A DNA stretch of 64,000 bases from JAUSNA01 sp964511965. GTDB lineage: Bacteria > Patescibacteriota > Microgenomatia > Levybacterales > GWA1-39-11. Positions within the stretch are counted from its first letter, which is position 1; the number at the start of each line of letters is the position of its first letter. The translations under genes were made by a program, and so were the position numbers. The notes under the pieces were generated by a model. The model saw nothing but the letters and a program-made list of their open reading frames with translations, made no database searches and was not told the DNA's origin. Location of the stretch: assembly GCA_964511965.1 (NCBI GenBank), contig CAZEGF010000023.1, positions 1 to 64,000 of the forward strand, written 5' to 3'. Below, piece after piece: positions 8,597-16,824 of this stretch.

Positions 8597-8875
8597 ATGT
8601 CCGTTACAAAAAAAGAGCTCATTGAGCTCGTCGCTAAAAAAGGAAACCTGACCAATAAAGCTGCCAAAGAATCCGTTAAAGTGTTTTTGAATGGAATCCG
8701 TGATTCACTAAAAAGAGGTGAGAAAGTTGTGATTACCGGTTTTGGAACTTTTTCAGTAAGATCGAGAAAAGCCCGCAAGGGAAGAAATCCAAAAACAGGA
8801 GCAGCAATTACTATCTCTGCCAGAAAAGCTCCAGGATTTACCCCTGGAAAGAGTTTAAAGAAGGCCATTAAATAA
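8597..8875 (+). CDS. hup: HU/IHF-family nucleoid DNA-binding protein
   Basis: The 92-residue protein spans the whole HU fold. It has the N-terminal helices (TKKELIELVAKKGNLT), ITGFGTFSVRSRKARKGRNPKTG at the saddle and start of the DNA-binding arm, and a Lys-rich C-terminus. HU bends and compacts DNA. The gene stands alone with its own strong promoter and strong Shine-Dalgarno site, which fits an abundant protein. HU and IHF cannot be told apart from this sequence, and HU is more likely. Confidence 0.95.
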   Translation: MSVTKKELIELVAKKGNLTNKAAKESVKVFLNGIRDSLKRGEKVVITGFGTFSVRSRKARKGRNPKTGAAITISARKAPGFTPGKSLKKAIK

Positions 8876-8880
8876 GCAAA

Positions 8881-8908
8881 TAGTCATTAGTCCTCAGTCT
8901 TTAGTTTG
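8881..8908. repeat. Heptamer repeat tract (TAGTCAT type), 4 units
   Basis: Units TAGTCAT, TAGTCCT, CAGTCTT and TAGTTTG occupy the short gap between the HU gene and miaA, directly upstream of the miaA -10 box. Confidence 0.8.
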
Positions 8909-8922
8909 GGGATTAAAACAGT

Positions 8923-8928
8923 TAGAAT
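8923..8928 (+). promoter_or_regulatory. -10 box of miaA, leaderless geometry
   Basis: TAGAAT ends exactly 6 bases before the ATG at 8935, so transcription would begin at the start codon. No convincing -35 box or Shine-Dalgarno site is present. Confidence 0.45.
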
Positions 8929-8934
8929 ACGGAA

Positions 8935-9870
8935 ATGAGAAATAAAACCGTATTCATTGTGGGGCCGACTGCTGTTGGAAAAACTGATCTTGCATTTACT
9001 CTTGCCAAAAAATTTGATGGTGCTCTCATAAGCGCCGATTCTGTACAGGTTTACAAAGGACTTGATATCGTTTCTGGAAAGGATTTACCCAAAACTGCTA
9101 TTAAAAATGGAAATAACGCAGGCTTTTATATTGATAGGGGCATCCCTATTTTTCTACTTGATGTTGTAGAACCAACTTCCTCTTTTTCACTTCACGATTT
9201 TTATAAATTCGCTACAAGATATAAGCAGCTCATTTTAGAACAAGGAAAACTTCCTATCGTTGTTGGTGGTACAGGACTTTATGTTCAGACATTACTAGAC
9301 GGTTTTAATAAATCCACCATGCCCGATCTTTCGCTTCGTAAAAAACTTGAAAAACTGAGTGTTTCAGAACTTCAGCAACTGCTTCCCGATGATAAATTAC
9401 AAAAACTGAATGATTCAGATAGAAACAATCCGAGACGACTCATTAGAGCAATTGAAATAGAAAGTAGCAAGCAGCAAGTAGCAAGCAGCAAGCGAAGTAC
9501 TTATGAAAGTTTCATTATTGGTTTAACGTGCGATAGGGAAACACTCAAACAAAGAATTGACGCGCGGGTGGATACTCGACTCAAACAAGGTGCTTTGGAT
9601 GAAGTTTCATCGCTATTTAAGAATTATAAAATCCTCAGTGACCAAGTCAAAAATGCAAATGGGTACAAGCAATTGTTTTCTTTTTTAAAAAATGAAATCT
9701 CTTTGGATGAAGCAATTTATCGTTGGAAAATATCTGAGTACCATCATGCGAAAAATCAAATGACATGGTTTCGAAAATATGGGATGGTTGAGTGGTTTGA
9801 TATTGAAAAAGCAAATTTTAAAAAGGAAATAGAAAAAAGAGTAGGAGATTTTTATCTTAGGATGCAGTAA
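8935..9870 (+). CDS. miaA: tRNA dimethylallyltransferase MiaA
   Basis: The 311-residue protein has the P-loop GPTAVGKT (residues 10-17), the SADSVQVYKGLDI motif and VVGGTGLYVQ, all diagnostic of MiaA. The enzyme adds a dimethylallyl group to A37 of tRNAs reading UNN codons. A heptamer tract at 9463-9490 inserts the Ser/Lys/Gln-rich stretch SSKQQVASSK (residues 177-186). The last 19 bases overlap the 3' strand of helix P1 of the RNase P RNA encoded on the other strand. Confidence 0.95.
   Translation: MRNKTVFIVGPTAVGKTDLAFTLAKKFDGALISADSVQVYKGLDIVSGKDLPKTAIKNGNNAGFYIDRGIPIFLLDVVEPTSSFSLHDFYKFATRYKQLILEQGKLPIVVGGTGLYVQTLLDGFNKSTMPDLSLRKKLEKLSVSELQQLLPDDKLQKLNDSDRNNPRRLIRAIEIESSKQQVASSKRSTYESFIIGLTCDRETLKQRIDARVDTRLKQGALDEVSSLFKNYKILSDQVKNANGYKQLFSFLKNEISLDEAIYRWKISEYHHAKNQMTWFRKYGMVEWFDIEKANFKKEIEKRVGDFYLRMQ
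9463..9490. repeat. Heptamer repeat tract (AGYAGCA type) inside miaA, 4 units
   Basis: AGTAGCA and AGCAGCA alternate four times in the coding sequence. Four units are 28 bases, so the surrounding frame must be balanced by flanking bases. The encoded peptide is low-complexity and not part of the conserved MiaA core. Confidence 0.85.
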
Positions 9871-10198
9871 GCCGGATTCTGTTTTAACTGTCATCTCTCT
9901 CGTTTTGATATAACTCAAACCGTCGCGCTTTAGACGCGATGCCCTCAAACTTTGGTGCTGGGTAATATACGTAAGCACCGTTCGGAGGTTGCAGCAGGTG
10001 GGATTGCCCGTTTCACTCTCACTCGTCTCTGTTGCTCTCAGGTTAAGTCAATTCTTAACCTGTTTTGAATCCCGCATGTGAGTAAAGGATTCAACCACCA
10101 GACATTACTGTTCGGAGCTTTCGCTCCAATCCTGATATTACACCTGTCCGGACTTTCCTCCACGTAAAACGTGGCGACAGATCTACATCCTAAGATAA
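9852..10198 (-). ncRNA. rnpB: RNase P RNA
   Basis: On the minus strand the segment has GGAGGAAAGTCCGGACA (10145-10161), the conserved CR-I/P4 5' half. ACAGAATCCGGCTTAC (9867-9882) is the CR-V/P4 3' half, and GAGTGAAACGGGC lies between them. The ends, TTATCTTAGGATG and its complement at 9852-9864 and 10186-10198, form a perfect 13-bp helix P1. The RNA is the catalytic subunit that matures tRNA 5' ends. The 3' side of P1 lies within the end of miaA. Mature ends may be a few bases inside these limits. Confidence 0.93.
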
Positions 10199-10201
10199 TT
10201 A

Positions 10202-10230
10202 ATTATAACATCTGAAAACAATCATATCAA
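10202..10230 (-). promoter_or_regulatory. Promoter of rnpB
   Basis: On the minus strand TTGATA (10225-10230), a 17-base spacer and TATAAT (10202-10207) place the start of transcription at about 10195, at the 5' end of helix P1. This supports the RNA boundary independently. Confidence 0.8.
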
Positions 10231-10262
10231 CCTATAGTTAATAAATCTATTCTGGCATTTCG

Positions 10263-10271
10263 TGGTAAAAT
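10263..10271 (+). promoter_or_regulatory. Extended -10 promoter of the helicase gene, leaderless geometry
   Basis: TGG-TAAAAT ends 6 bases before the ATG at 10278. There is no recognisable -35 box and no Shine-Dalgarno site. Confidence 0.55.
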
Positions 10272-10277
10272 ACACCA

Positions 10278-13200
10278 ATGACTTCTGAAGAATTTGAAAA
10301 ACAATATAAAGCCCTTAACCCTGCTCAAAAGGAAGCAGTAGACACTATAGAGGGGGCTGTCATGGTCGTAGCAGGTCCCGGTACTGGAAAGACAAAAACT
10401 CTAACACTTCGCATCGCAAATATACTTCTCAAAACTCAAATTAATCCTGAAAATATTTTAGCTCTTACATTTACGGAAGCCGCAGCTTACGAAATGAGAA
10501 AAAGACTTTTAACAATAATTGGACATGATGCTTATAGAGTAGACATAACGACATTTCATTCATTCGCAAATAATTTTATTAAAAGGCATCAAGAAGAATT
10601 TGCACACATTATTTCATCAGAAAGCATTAATGAAATTGATCAGTTAGAAATAATTGATGAATGTATAAATAAATTACCCTTAAAGATATTAAAACCATTA
10701 GGAGATCTCAATTATTACATAAAGCCTTCTTTGCATGCCATAAATAAATTGAAACAAGAGAACATTTCACCTGACGACTTTAAAAAAGGACTCTTAGAAT
10801 TTGAAAAAGAACTTAATAATAGATCAGACCTGGTACATGAGAAGGGCGCTCATAAAGGGAAAATGAAAAGCCAATATAAAAAAATGTTTAATGGAATTGA
10901 AAAAAATAAGGAACTTTTGGAAGTTTACAAACTTTATCAAGATACATTATCAGAGCAAAAGAAATATGATTATAACGACATGCTTTTGGAAGTAATTAAA
11001 AAACTAGAAGAACATGAATATTTACTTCAGTATTTACAAGAAAAATATCAATATTTTCTAGTTGACGAGAATCAGGATACGAATGCAGCTCAAAATAAAA
11101 TTGTTGAATTAATCTCAAACTATTTTGAGAATCCAAATCTTTTTATTGTAGGAGATGAGAAGCAAGCTATATTTAGATTCCAAGGAGCAACTCTTGCTAA
11201 CTTTTATAATTTCAAGACAAAATACCCCGATGCGAAAATAATTAACCTTTCACAAAATTACAGGTCAACAAAAAATATTTTAGATGCTACATACAATTTA
11301 ATTTCAAATAACCCAAAAAATGAAAAAATTCTCTCTGAATCAAAACCACTTTCAAAAAATACCAAATACGATGAAGAGAAAATTATTGTCGCATCTTTAC
11401 CATCAGAGGATGCAGAAGATTTTTATATTACCCACAAAATAAAAGAAACTAAAGACGTTCCACTCCATGAAATTGCAGTTTTGGTCCGAAATAACCGCGA
11501 TATCGAAACAATAGTTAATTCTTTTGAAAGAGAAAGGATCCCATATGTAGTTGAAGCAGATAATGATATTCTTGAAGATCTTGATGTACAAAAGCAAATA
11601 TTATTACTCAAAACTGTAGCAAATCAAACAAACATTTTGACTGAAAGGGTATTACTGCTAGATTGTTTTAATATAAGTCCCTTAGATGTTTTTAAGATAA
11701 ATAGATACGTATATGATTCGAAAATAAATGTATGGGAGGTGCTTGCGGACGATGCAAAGTTAAAAGAAATTGGAGTTGAAAACCTTAAACCAATTCAAAA
11801 TTTTGTTGAGTTATTCATGGGAAAGGAAGGATTCATCAAAAAATCTGTTAATGATCGCTTTGACGTTGTATTCGTTGATGTCCTTAACCGTTCGGGACTT
11901 ATGAAAAATATAATTAAAAAACCAAACGGTCAGGAAATACTGATGAGAATAGCAAGACTTTATGATGAAGCAAAAAAACAAGTTAGTATTAATCCAAAAA
12001 TAACCGTTAGTGAATTTATAAAATTTATTGAACTTTTAGAAGAGCATGAAATATCATTAAAATCCAATACCAGTATAATTCCAGATAATTCTGTCAGAAT
12101 TATGACTGTTCATAAATCGAAAGGACAAGAATTTGATATCGTATTTATTGTTGATTGTTATGACGGTCATTGGGGTAATTTAAAAGTAAGAGGTGCTAAA
12201 TTTGATATACCATGGACATATTTAATAAGTGTCAAAGACGGTGATGAAGAGATCGATAATAACGCAGATGAGAGAAGGCTATTTTACGTAGCAATGACAA
12301 GGGCTAGGAAGCAAATTTTTATTTCATATTCTGCATGTTCTACAGATGGACGGGAGCAAATTCCATCACAATTTCTCTCTGAAATACCGGAAAATCTTAC
12401 AAAAAAAGAGAATCTTAAAAAATTCGAAGAATTTTTCTCTTCCCATCAGCATGAATTACTGGTACCACAAAAAAAAGTAAGAGAAGGATTTCTTACAAAA
12501 GAATTTGCAAAGGAATTATTTAAAAGACAAGGTCTTTCCGTTAGTGCATTAAATAACTATTTGGAATGTCCATGGAATTTTTTCTTTGTAAATCTCATCA
12601 GACTCCCAGAGGAAATTGATAATTCTAATTTATTTGGTAGTGCAATTCATGGAGCCTTAAATCAATATCTTGTAAATTTAAAAAAAGGCAGAAAAGTTGA
12701 CAAAAAATTACTTATCGAGAAATTTAATGAAGAAATTAACCTGCTTCCATTTTCTGAAAATGAAAAGCCAAGATATATTGAAAGAGGTGAAAAAGCACTC
12801 TCCGGTTTTTATGAGCATAGTATGAAGGCATGGGATAAAGATATGGAGACAGAACTTGAAATAAGAGGAATTCGAATTAACGATAATTTATATTTGAACG
12901 GAAAATTGGATATGGTAATGCCATCGGTAAATAACACATATGATGTTATTGATTTCAAAACAGGTAAACCAAAATCAAGAAATGTTATTGAGGGAAATGT
13001 AAAAGGAGGAGACGGAAATTATAAAAGACAACTGATTTTTTACAAGATTCTTCTTGATCGCTTTCGAAACGGATTTTTCAAAATGAACACTGGTATTATT
13101 GAATTTGTTGAGCCGAATGATTCAGGGGTGTATAAAAGAGAAGTTTTTGAAATAACAAATTCGGAATCCGAAGATCTTCTAAAGCTTATTGAAAAATCTG

Positions 13201-13289
13201 CTGAAGAAATAATTAATCTCTCTTTTTGGAATGAAACCTGCGATGATCGCGAGTGTGAATACTGCAAACTTAGAAATTTTATAAATTAG
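10278..13289 (+). CDS. UvrD/PcrA-type helicase fused to a RecB/AddB-like nuclease
   Basis: The 1003-residue protein begins with an SF1A helicase: GPGTGKT at 33-39, VDENQDTN near 262, GDEKQAIFRFQGA, QNYRST, VHKSKGQEFD and YVAMTRARKQ. The last 200 residues are a PD-(D/E)XK nuclease (GSAIHGAL, GKLDMV, VIDFKTGK). They are framed by one Cys in LECPWNF and three in CDDRECEYC, the pattern of the AddB-type 4Fe-4S cluster. It probably processes DNA ends in recombinational repair. Its stop overlaps the convergent gene's stop by 4 bases (TTAG). Confidence 0.9.
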   Translation: MTSEEFEKQYKALNPAQKEAVDTIEGAVMVVAGPGTGKTKTLTLRIANILLKTQINPENILALTFTEAAAYEMRKRLLTIIGHDAYRVDITTFHSFANNFIKRHQEEFAHIISSESINEIDQLEIIDECINKLPLKILKPLGDLNYYIKPSLHAINKLKQENISPDDFKKGLLEFEKELNNRSDLVHEKGAHKGKMKSQYKKMFNGIEKNKELLEVYKLYQDTLSEQKKYDYNDMLLEVIKKLEEHEYLLQYLQEKYQYFLVDENQDTNAAQNKIVELISNYFENPNLFIVGDEKQAIFRFQGATLANFYNFKTKYPDAKIINLSQNYRSTKNILDATYNLISNNPKNEKILSESKPLSKNTKYDEEKIIVASLPSEDAEDFYITHKIKETKDVPLHEIAVLVRNNRDIETIVNSFERERIPYVVEADNDILEDLDVQKQILLLKTVANQTNILTERVLLLDCFNISPLDVFKINRYVYDSKINVWEVLADDAKLKEIGVENLKPIQNFVELFMGKEGFIKKSVNDRFDVVFVDVLNRSGLMKNIIKKPNGQEILMRIARLYDEAKKQVSINPKITVSEFIKFIELLEEHEISLKSNTSIIPDNSVRIMTVHKSKGQEFDIVFIVDCYDGHWGNLKVRGAKFDIPWTYLISVKDGDEEIDNNADERRLFYVAMTRARKQIFISYSACSTDGREQIPSQFLSEIPENLTKKENLKKFEEFFSSHQHELLVPQKKVREGFLTKEFAKELFKRQGLSVSALNNYLECPWNFFFVNLIRLPEEIDNSNLFGSAIHGALNQYLVNLKKGRKVDKKLLIEKFNEEINLLPFSENEKPRYIERGEKALSGFYEHSMKAWDKDMETELEIRGIRINDNLYLNGKLDMVMPSVNNTYDVIDFKTGKPKSRNVIEGNVKGGDGNYKRQLIFYKILLDRFRNGFFKMNTGIIEFVEPNDSGVYKREVFEITNSESEDLLKLIEKSAEEIINLSFWNETCDDRECEYCKLRNFIN

Positions 13290-14047
13290 AATAACTTAAA
13301 TGGAACTGGGACTAAAAGATTTGACTCTTTTTTATACGTTTGATACTTACTATCCTCTTTAAATTTCAGATTGTACCTTTTTTCCAGTGGGGGAATTCCC
13401 GTCACAAATAGAAGTAAAAACGTAATAGATAAAGGTCCGATAAGAGTTAATAAAAGAATTGATAATGAATGGGTACATATTATGAAGATTCCCCACCAGC
13501 AAAGCATTTCTCCAAAGTAATTTGGATGACGAGCGTATCTCCAAAGACCTGAATGGATCCAACTACTATTGCCATTTTTCTTGAAAGAATACTTTTGATA
13601 ATCTGAAATCGTTTCTGTGAGAAATCCCATTAGAAAAATCATAAATCCTATAAATTGTTGAATGTTAGAAGTATAGTCAGATGAATTTTTTGTATAAACG
13701 ATAGTTGGTAAAAGAATTACCCAGACAGCAATTCCTTGTAAAAACCAAAACTTTGCAAACGGTAACAATTTTTCACGTATTCCGTCAAATCTTGTATCCC
13801 TTTTCATTTTATTAATCCTAATAAACAAATATATGATCAAACGCAAAGCCCATACAATTACTAATGAAGCAACAAATAAATTTGGAATAGATACACCATT
13901 ATTTAAAAGTAGAAAGATCACAATAATGATAAATGTTAAACCATAAGAAAGATCGGTAACTTTATCTGTTTTAAAAAGATATGCGAATATAAAAAATATA
14001 GATTGGATCAAAAGCGATAAAGACAGTGCTATAATAATATTTTCCAT
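13286..14047 (-). CDS. DUF1295 / steroid 5-alpha-reductase-like membrane protein
   Basis: The protein has about six transmembrane segments and the C-terminal signature SGLWRYARHPNYFGEMLCWWG, typical of the DUF1295 and isoprenylcysteine methyltransferase-like superfamily. The substrate is unknown. A longer start at 14074 would add nine residues. I prefer ATG 14047-14045 because TGG-TAAAAT lies 10 bases upstream of it on this strand, and because the neighbouring gene starts in the same CATG. It is divergently paired with the FNR-like oxidoreductase. Confidence 0.8.
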   Translation of the reverse strand: MENIIIALSLSLLIQSIFFIFAYLFKTDKVTDLSYGLTFIIIVIFLLLNNGVSIPNLFVASLVIVWALRLIIYLFIRINKMKRDTRFDGIREKLLPFAKFWFLQGIAVWVILLPTIVYTKNSSDYTSNIQQFIGFMIFLMGFLTETISDYQKYSFKKNGNSSWIHSGLWRYARHPNYFGEMLCWWGIFIICTHSLSILLLTLIGPLSITFLLLFVTGIPPLEKRYNLKFKEDSKYQTYKKESNLLVPVPFKLF

Positions 14048-14066
14048 GGATAAATTTATTTTACCA
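14027..14066. promoter_or_regulatory. Two face-to-face extended -10 promoters around a shared CATG start
   Basis: Plus strand: TGC-TATAAT (14027-14035) ends 10 bases before ATG 14046. Minus strand: TGG-TAAAAT (14058-14066) ends 10 bases before ATG 14047. Each promoter therefore lies inside the coding region of the opposite gene, and the two start codons overlap in CATG at 14045-14048. Confidence 0.65.
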
Positions 14067-14771
14067 TTTATCAAGAAAGAACAGTTAACAGATGACTGCT
14101 ACACATTTTATTTCAAAAGAACTCCTGAGTCTCCTGAATTTACACCTGGGCAATATTTTGAGATAAAGTTGGACATCAAAAATCCCGATGAGCGGGGGGA
14201 TGCACATGTATTTACAATTAGTTCTAGCCCAACCGACCGGGAATTTTATACAATAACGACTCGCATAATACAAAGTACTTTCAAACATCGTTTGGCACAG
14301 CTTCAGCCGGGTGAATTAGTTCAATTTGATGGACCATGGAATGACCTAAATTTTGATGAGCACGATAAATCTCCACATGTATTTTTGGCAGGAGGAATTG
14401 GTATTACTCCATATCATTCAATTGTTAAATATGTCCAAGAGAAAAACTTAGACACACAAATGATTTTGTTTGTCTCATGGAAAAACCGTAATGAAATGAT
14501 CTTTGATGATTTTTTCAGAAATGCAAATAATCACTTAGAAAACTTTACATATGTCCCAACTATAACAGATGAACAACTAAATCCATCAGAATGGGATGGA
14601 GAGACAGGGAGAATTGATGAAGTGATGATCAAGAAATACGTTTCACAATTAAATGTTTCCAAATACTTTTTCTCAGGTCCCCCCGCAATGGTTTCTGCAC
14701 TTAAAGAAATAGTGAAAGGTATGGGAGTCCCAAGTGACAAAATTATTTTTGAAGAGTTTGAGGGATACTAA
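14046..14771 (+). CDS. FNR-family FAD/NAD(P)H oxidoreductase
   Basis: The 241-residue protein has an FAD-binding barrel (FTPGQYFEI, then HVFTISSSP, corresponding to the RxYS flavin motif without the usual Arg) and a nucleotide-binding domain (LAGGIGITPYHSI, FFSGPPAMV, FEEFEGY C-terminus). No ferredoxin domain is attached. The family moves electrons between NAD(P)H and a partner protein. The divergent DUF1295 membrane protein could be that partner, which is inference only. Confidence 0.85.
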   Translation: MDKFILPFIKKEQLTDDCYTFYFKRTPESPEFTPGQYFEIKLDIKNPDERGDAHVFTISSSPTDREFYTITTRIIQSTFKHRLAQLQPGELVQFDGPWNDLNFDEHDKSPHVFLAGGIGITPYHSIVKYVQEKNLDTQMILFVSWKNRNEMIFDDFFRNANNHLENFTYVPTITDEQLNPSEWDGETGRIDEVMIKKYVSQLNVSKYFFSGPPAMVSALKEIVKGMGVPSDKIIFEEFEGY

Positions 14772-14772
14772 A

Positions 14773-14807
14773 TTAGTGATTAGTAACTAGTGATTAGTGA
14801 TTAGGAA
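14773..14807. repeat. Heptamer repeat tract (TTAGTGA type), 5 units
   Basis: TTAGTGA, TTAGTAA, CTAGTGA, TTAGTGA and TTAGGAA fill the whole gap between two convergent genes and overlap the stop codon of the minus-strand rmuC gene (14801). Confidence 0.85.
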
Positions 14808-15754
14808 ATTTCCTTTACTTCCTTTTCTTCGACTTCGCCTAACTGGTTTGTCGTATCTATTTGTTGTCCAAGTTTTCCAAATGATGATGAAACCTGAGTC
14901 ATCATATTATAGGAATTTGTAACATGGCGGCCCAAAGTTTCAAGACTTTCATTCGTTTTCTCGTATTCTTTCTGAATTGATCTTAGGTTTGATAAAATTT
15001 TATTCGCTTGCTGGGAAATTTTTTGTCCCTCAAACCCAATTAAAATAGTTCTCAGGAATGCATAAAAAGTCATGGGTGACACAGCAAGAACTCGTTTTCG
15101 GGTCGCATGATCATAAAGACTGCTGTCATTTGCTATTTCATAGTAGACTGATTCGGAAGGTACATACATCAATGCAAAGTCTATTGTTCCTTCATTGGTT
15201 AAAATATATTTTGATGAAATAGCATCGATATGTTTTTTAATATCATTGATAAATTCTTTTTCTATTAATTTTTTTTCTTTTTCATCTACTTCTTTTGCAA
15301 TTTTCCTGAAATTTTCCATTGGAAATTTACTATCAATAGGAATAGTGCCTCCAGCTGTTATTATGATTGCATCAACTATACTTCCGGTCTTGAATCTGTG
15401 TTGGAATTTATATGTATTTTTTGGAAGAAATTGAGTGAGTAGTTCTTTCAAAACTTGTTCTCCGATATTTCCTCTCAACTTTGGCGAATTTAAAAACTCT
15501 TGAAGATCATGCATATTGCGACCAATCTCGCTCATCTCACCTAAAGATTTTTGGACTGAGGCAAAGGCTGTAGCGGCGTTATTGAGCCTTGCATTTACCT
15601 CAGCCGAATTACTATCCAGCCTCTTGTCCATTGACTTTAGCCATTCAACAACAGTATTGTCCTGGTTTGAATTTTGTTTCCGCATTAACAGATAAATAAC
15701 TATTGAAAAGCCAATGATGAGGATTGAGGACAAAATGAGCAGTTCTGTATTCAC
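14801..15754 (-). CDS. rmuC: RmuC-family DNA recombination-limiting protein
   Basis: The 317-residue protein has an N-terminal transmembrane helix (about residues 5-24), a short coiled coil, and the RmuC nuclease-like domain (GNIGEQVLKELL, DAIIITAGGTIPIDSKFP, FALMYVPSESVYYEI). The family limits sequence inversions in E. coli. The start is GTG at 15754-15752, chosen because an extended -10 box ends 10 bases upstream. The 3' end lies in a heptamer tract. Confidence 0.9.
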   Translation of the reverse strand: MNTELLILSSILIIGFSIVIYLLMRKQNSNQDNTVVEWLKSMDKRLDSNSAEVNARLNNAATAFASVQKSLGEMSEIGRNMHDLQEFLNSPKLRGNIGEQVLKELLTQFLPKNTYKFQHRFKTGSIVDAIIITAGGTIPIDSKFPMENFRKIAKEVDEKEKKLIEKEFINDIKKHIDAISSKYILTNEGTIDFALMYVPSESVYYEIANDSSLYDHATRKRVLAVSPMTFYAFLRTILIGFEGQKISQQANKILSNLRSIQKEYEKTNESLETLGRHVTNSYNMMTQVSSSFGKLGQQIDTTNQLGEVEEKEVKEIS

Positions 15755-15764
15755 AATGACCTAT

Positions 15765-15773
15765 ATTCTATCA
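15765..15773 (-). promoter_or_regulatory. Extended -10 promoter of rmuC
   Basis: On the minus strand TGA-TAGAAT ends 10 bases before the GTG start, giving a leader of only about 4 bases. Confidence 0.5.
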
Positions 15774-15855
15774 CAACACAGCAATCCATTTGGGTTCTGG
15801 CCCTAAAAATGCAAAATGTTTAAAAAAACGAAAAATTGACTATCCAAGAGGAAAA

Positions 15856-16275
15856 TTAAAAACTTCGAGGATAACTAGAATAAGGTTTAAATAGGTCAGT
15901 AACTAAACTCATCACTGCCTGTTTTTCGTATATAAATAAGAAAACAAACAATAACGATAATATTAGTAGGAAAATTATTGTGAATCTAGATAAAGTTTTT
16001 TTTGAAGTTAGAAAAGAAATCATTAAAACAGAAAATGTCACTAAACTTAAAGGAAATATTATTTTTACAAACCCTGAAATAATAAGAATAAAAGCTAAAA
16101 ATAAAGCACCTACAATACCCAGTAAACCAGAAAACATATTATTAGAGCTATGATTAAGTGTGCTTAATATCAAACCCGAGTATGCGTATAAGAGGACATA
16201 GTAGTCTAATACGAGAAGTAATGAGATAATAACGGAGAACAATATTTTTGCTAAATTTTTATGTATCAAATTCAT
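15856..16275 (-). CDS. Small membrane protein of unknown function
   Basis: The 139-residue protein has three to four hydrophobic segments of about 20 residues (near 10-32, 45-72, 74-92 and 98-118) and a short basic tail. I recognise no family. Its start overlaps the stop of the SpoU-type methyltransferase gene by 4 bases, so it is the last gene of the topA operon. Confidence 0.6.
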   Translation of the reverse strand: MNLIHKNLAKILFSVIISLLLVLDYYVLLYAYSGLILSTLNHSSNNMFSGLLGIVGALFLAFILIISGFVKIIFPLSLVTFSVLMISFLTSKKTLSRFTIIFLLILSLLFVFLFIYEKQAVMSLVTDLFKPYSSYPRSF

Positions 16276-16823
16276 GAATTCGTGCTTTTTTCTAAAACCT
16301 CATATAGAACTATACCTAATGATACCATCACGTTAAGACTTTTATTTATCCCAAGCTGTGGAAGTTGGACAATTTCGTCGCACATGTCCAAGATTTCATG
16401 ACTTATTCCATCTGATTCATGTCCAACTACCAAAGCAACAGGTAGAGTGTAGTCGGCTTTTGTATAATCAATTGCTTTTTCATCCAACTCAACTGCAATA
16501 ACCTTCAGATTTGAGATTTGAGATTTGAGATTTGAGATTGCATCTGATGTGTCTGCAAAGTACTCCCATTCTACCCACTGCCAAGTTCCAATTGATGATT
16601 TTTGGATCCTTGAATTAGGAGGGGTCTCACTACCATTACATAGTAATATCTTTTTTGCACCAACAGCGTCGGCAAGCCGAAAGATACTTCCTATATTATA
16701 TGTGTCCAAAACATTATCGAGAATAATATAAATTTCCTGGCGTGAATTTTTCACTTCACGTAATTGTTCTTCAGATGGTGTTATAACTCGAAGGTCTTCT
16801 GCGCCAAGTTTTTTAATATCCAT
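16272..16823 (-). CDS. SpoU/TrmH-family RNA 2'-O-methyltransferase
   Basis: The 183-residue protein has the three SPOUT motifs: NVLDTYNIGSIFRLADAVGA (motif 1), VVGHESDGIS (motif 2, usually GNExxG) and INKSLNVMVSLGIVLYE (motif 3). The family methylates ribose 2'-OH groups in tRNA or rRNA using S-adenosylmethionine in a trefoil-knot fold. The target base cannot be assigned. A heptamer tract (16507-16541) encodes the inserted SNLKSQISNLK near residue 100. It lies 1 base downstream of topA. Confidence 0.88.
   Translation of the reverse strand: MDIKKLGAEDLRVITPSEEQLREVKNSRQEIYIILDNVLDTYNIGSIFRLADAVGAKKILLCNGSETPPNSRIQKSSIGTWQWVEWEYFADTSDAISNLKSQISNLKVIAVELDEKAIDYTKADYTLPVALVVGHESDGISHEILDMCDEIVQLPQLGINKSLNVMVSLGIVLYEVLEKSTNS
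16507..16541. repeat. Heptamer repeat tract (AGATTTG) inside the SpoU-type gene, 5 units
   Basis: Four perfect copies of AGATTTG and one variant (AGATTGC) form the cleanest tandem heptamer array in the window. On the coding strand it is read as the repeating peptide SNLKSQISNLK. Confidence 0.95.
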
Positions 16824-16824
16824 A

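Noticed and set aside
14048..14074. Upstream start of the DUF1295 gene adding nine residues
   Set aside because: The inner ATG has a -10 box at the same spacing as its divergent neighbour, and the extension is not hydrophobic or conserved-looking.
15786..15802. ATTTGGGTTCTGGCCCT, nearly identical to the start of the structured region at 42134
   Set aside because: A 17-base match with one mismatch can occur by chance in 64 kb on both strands, and the rest of the 42134 structure is absent here.
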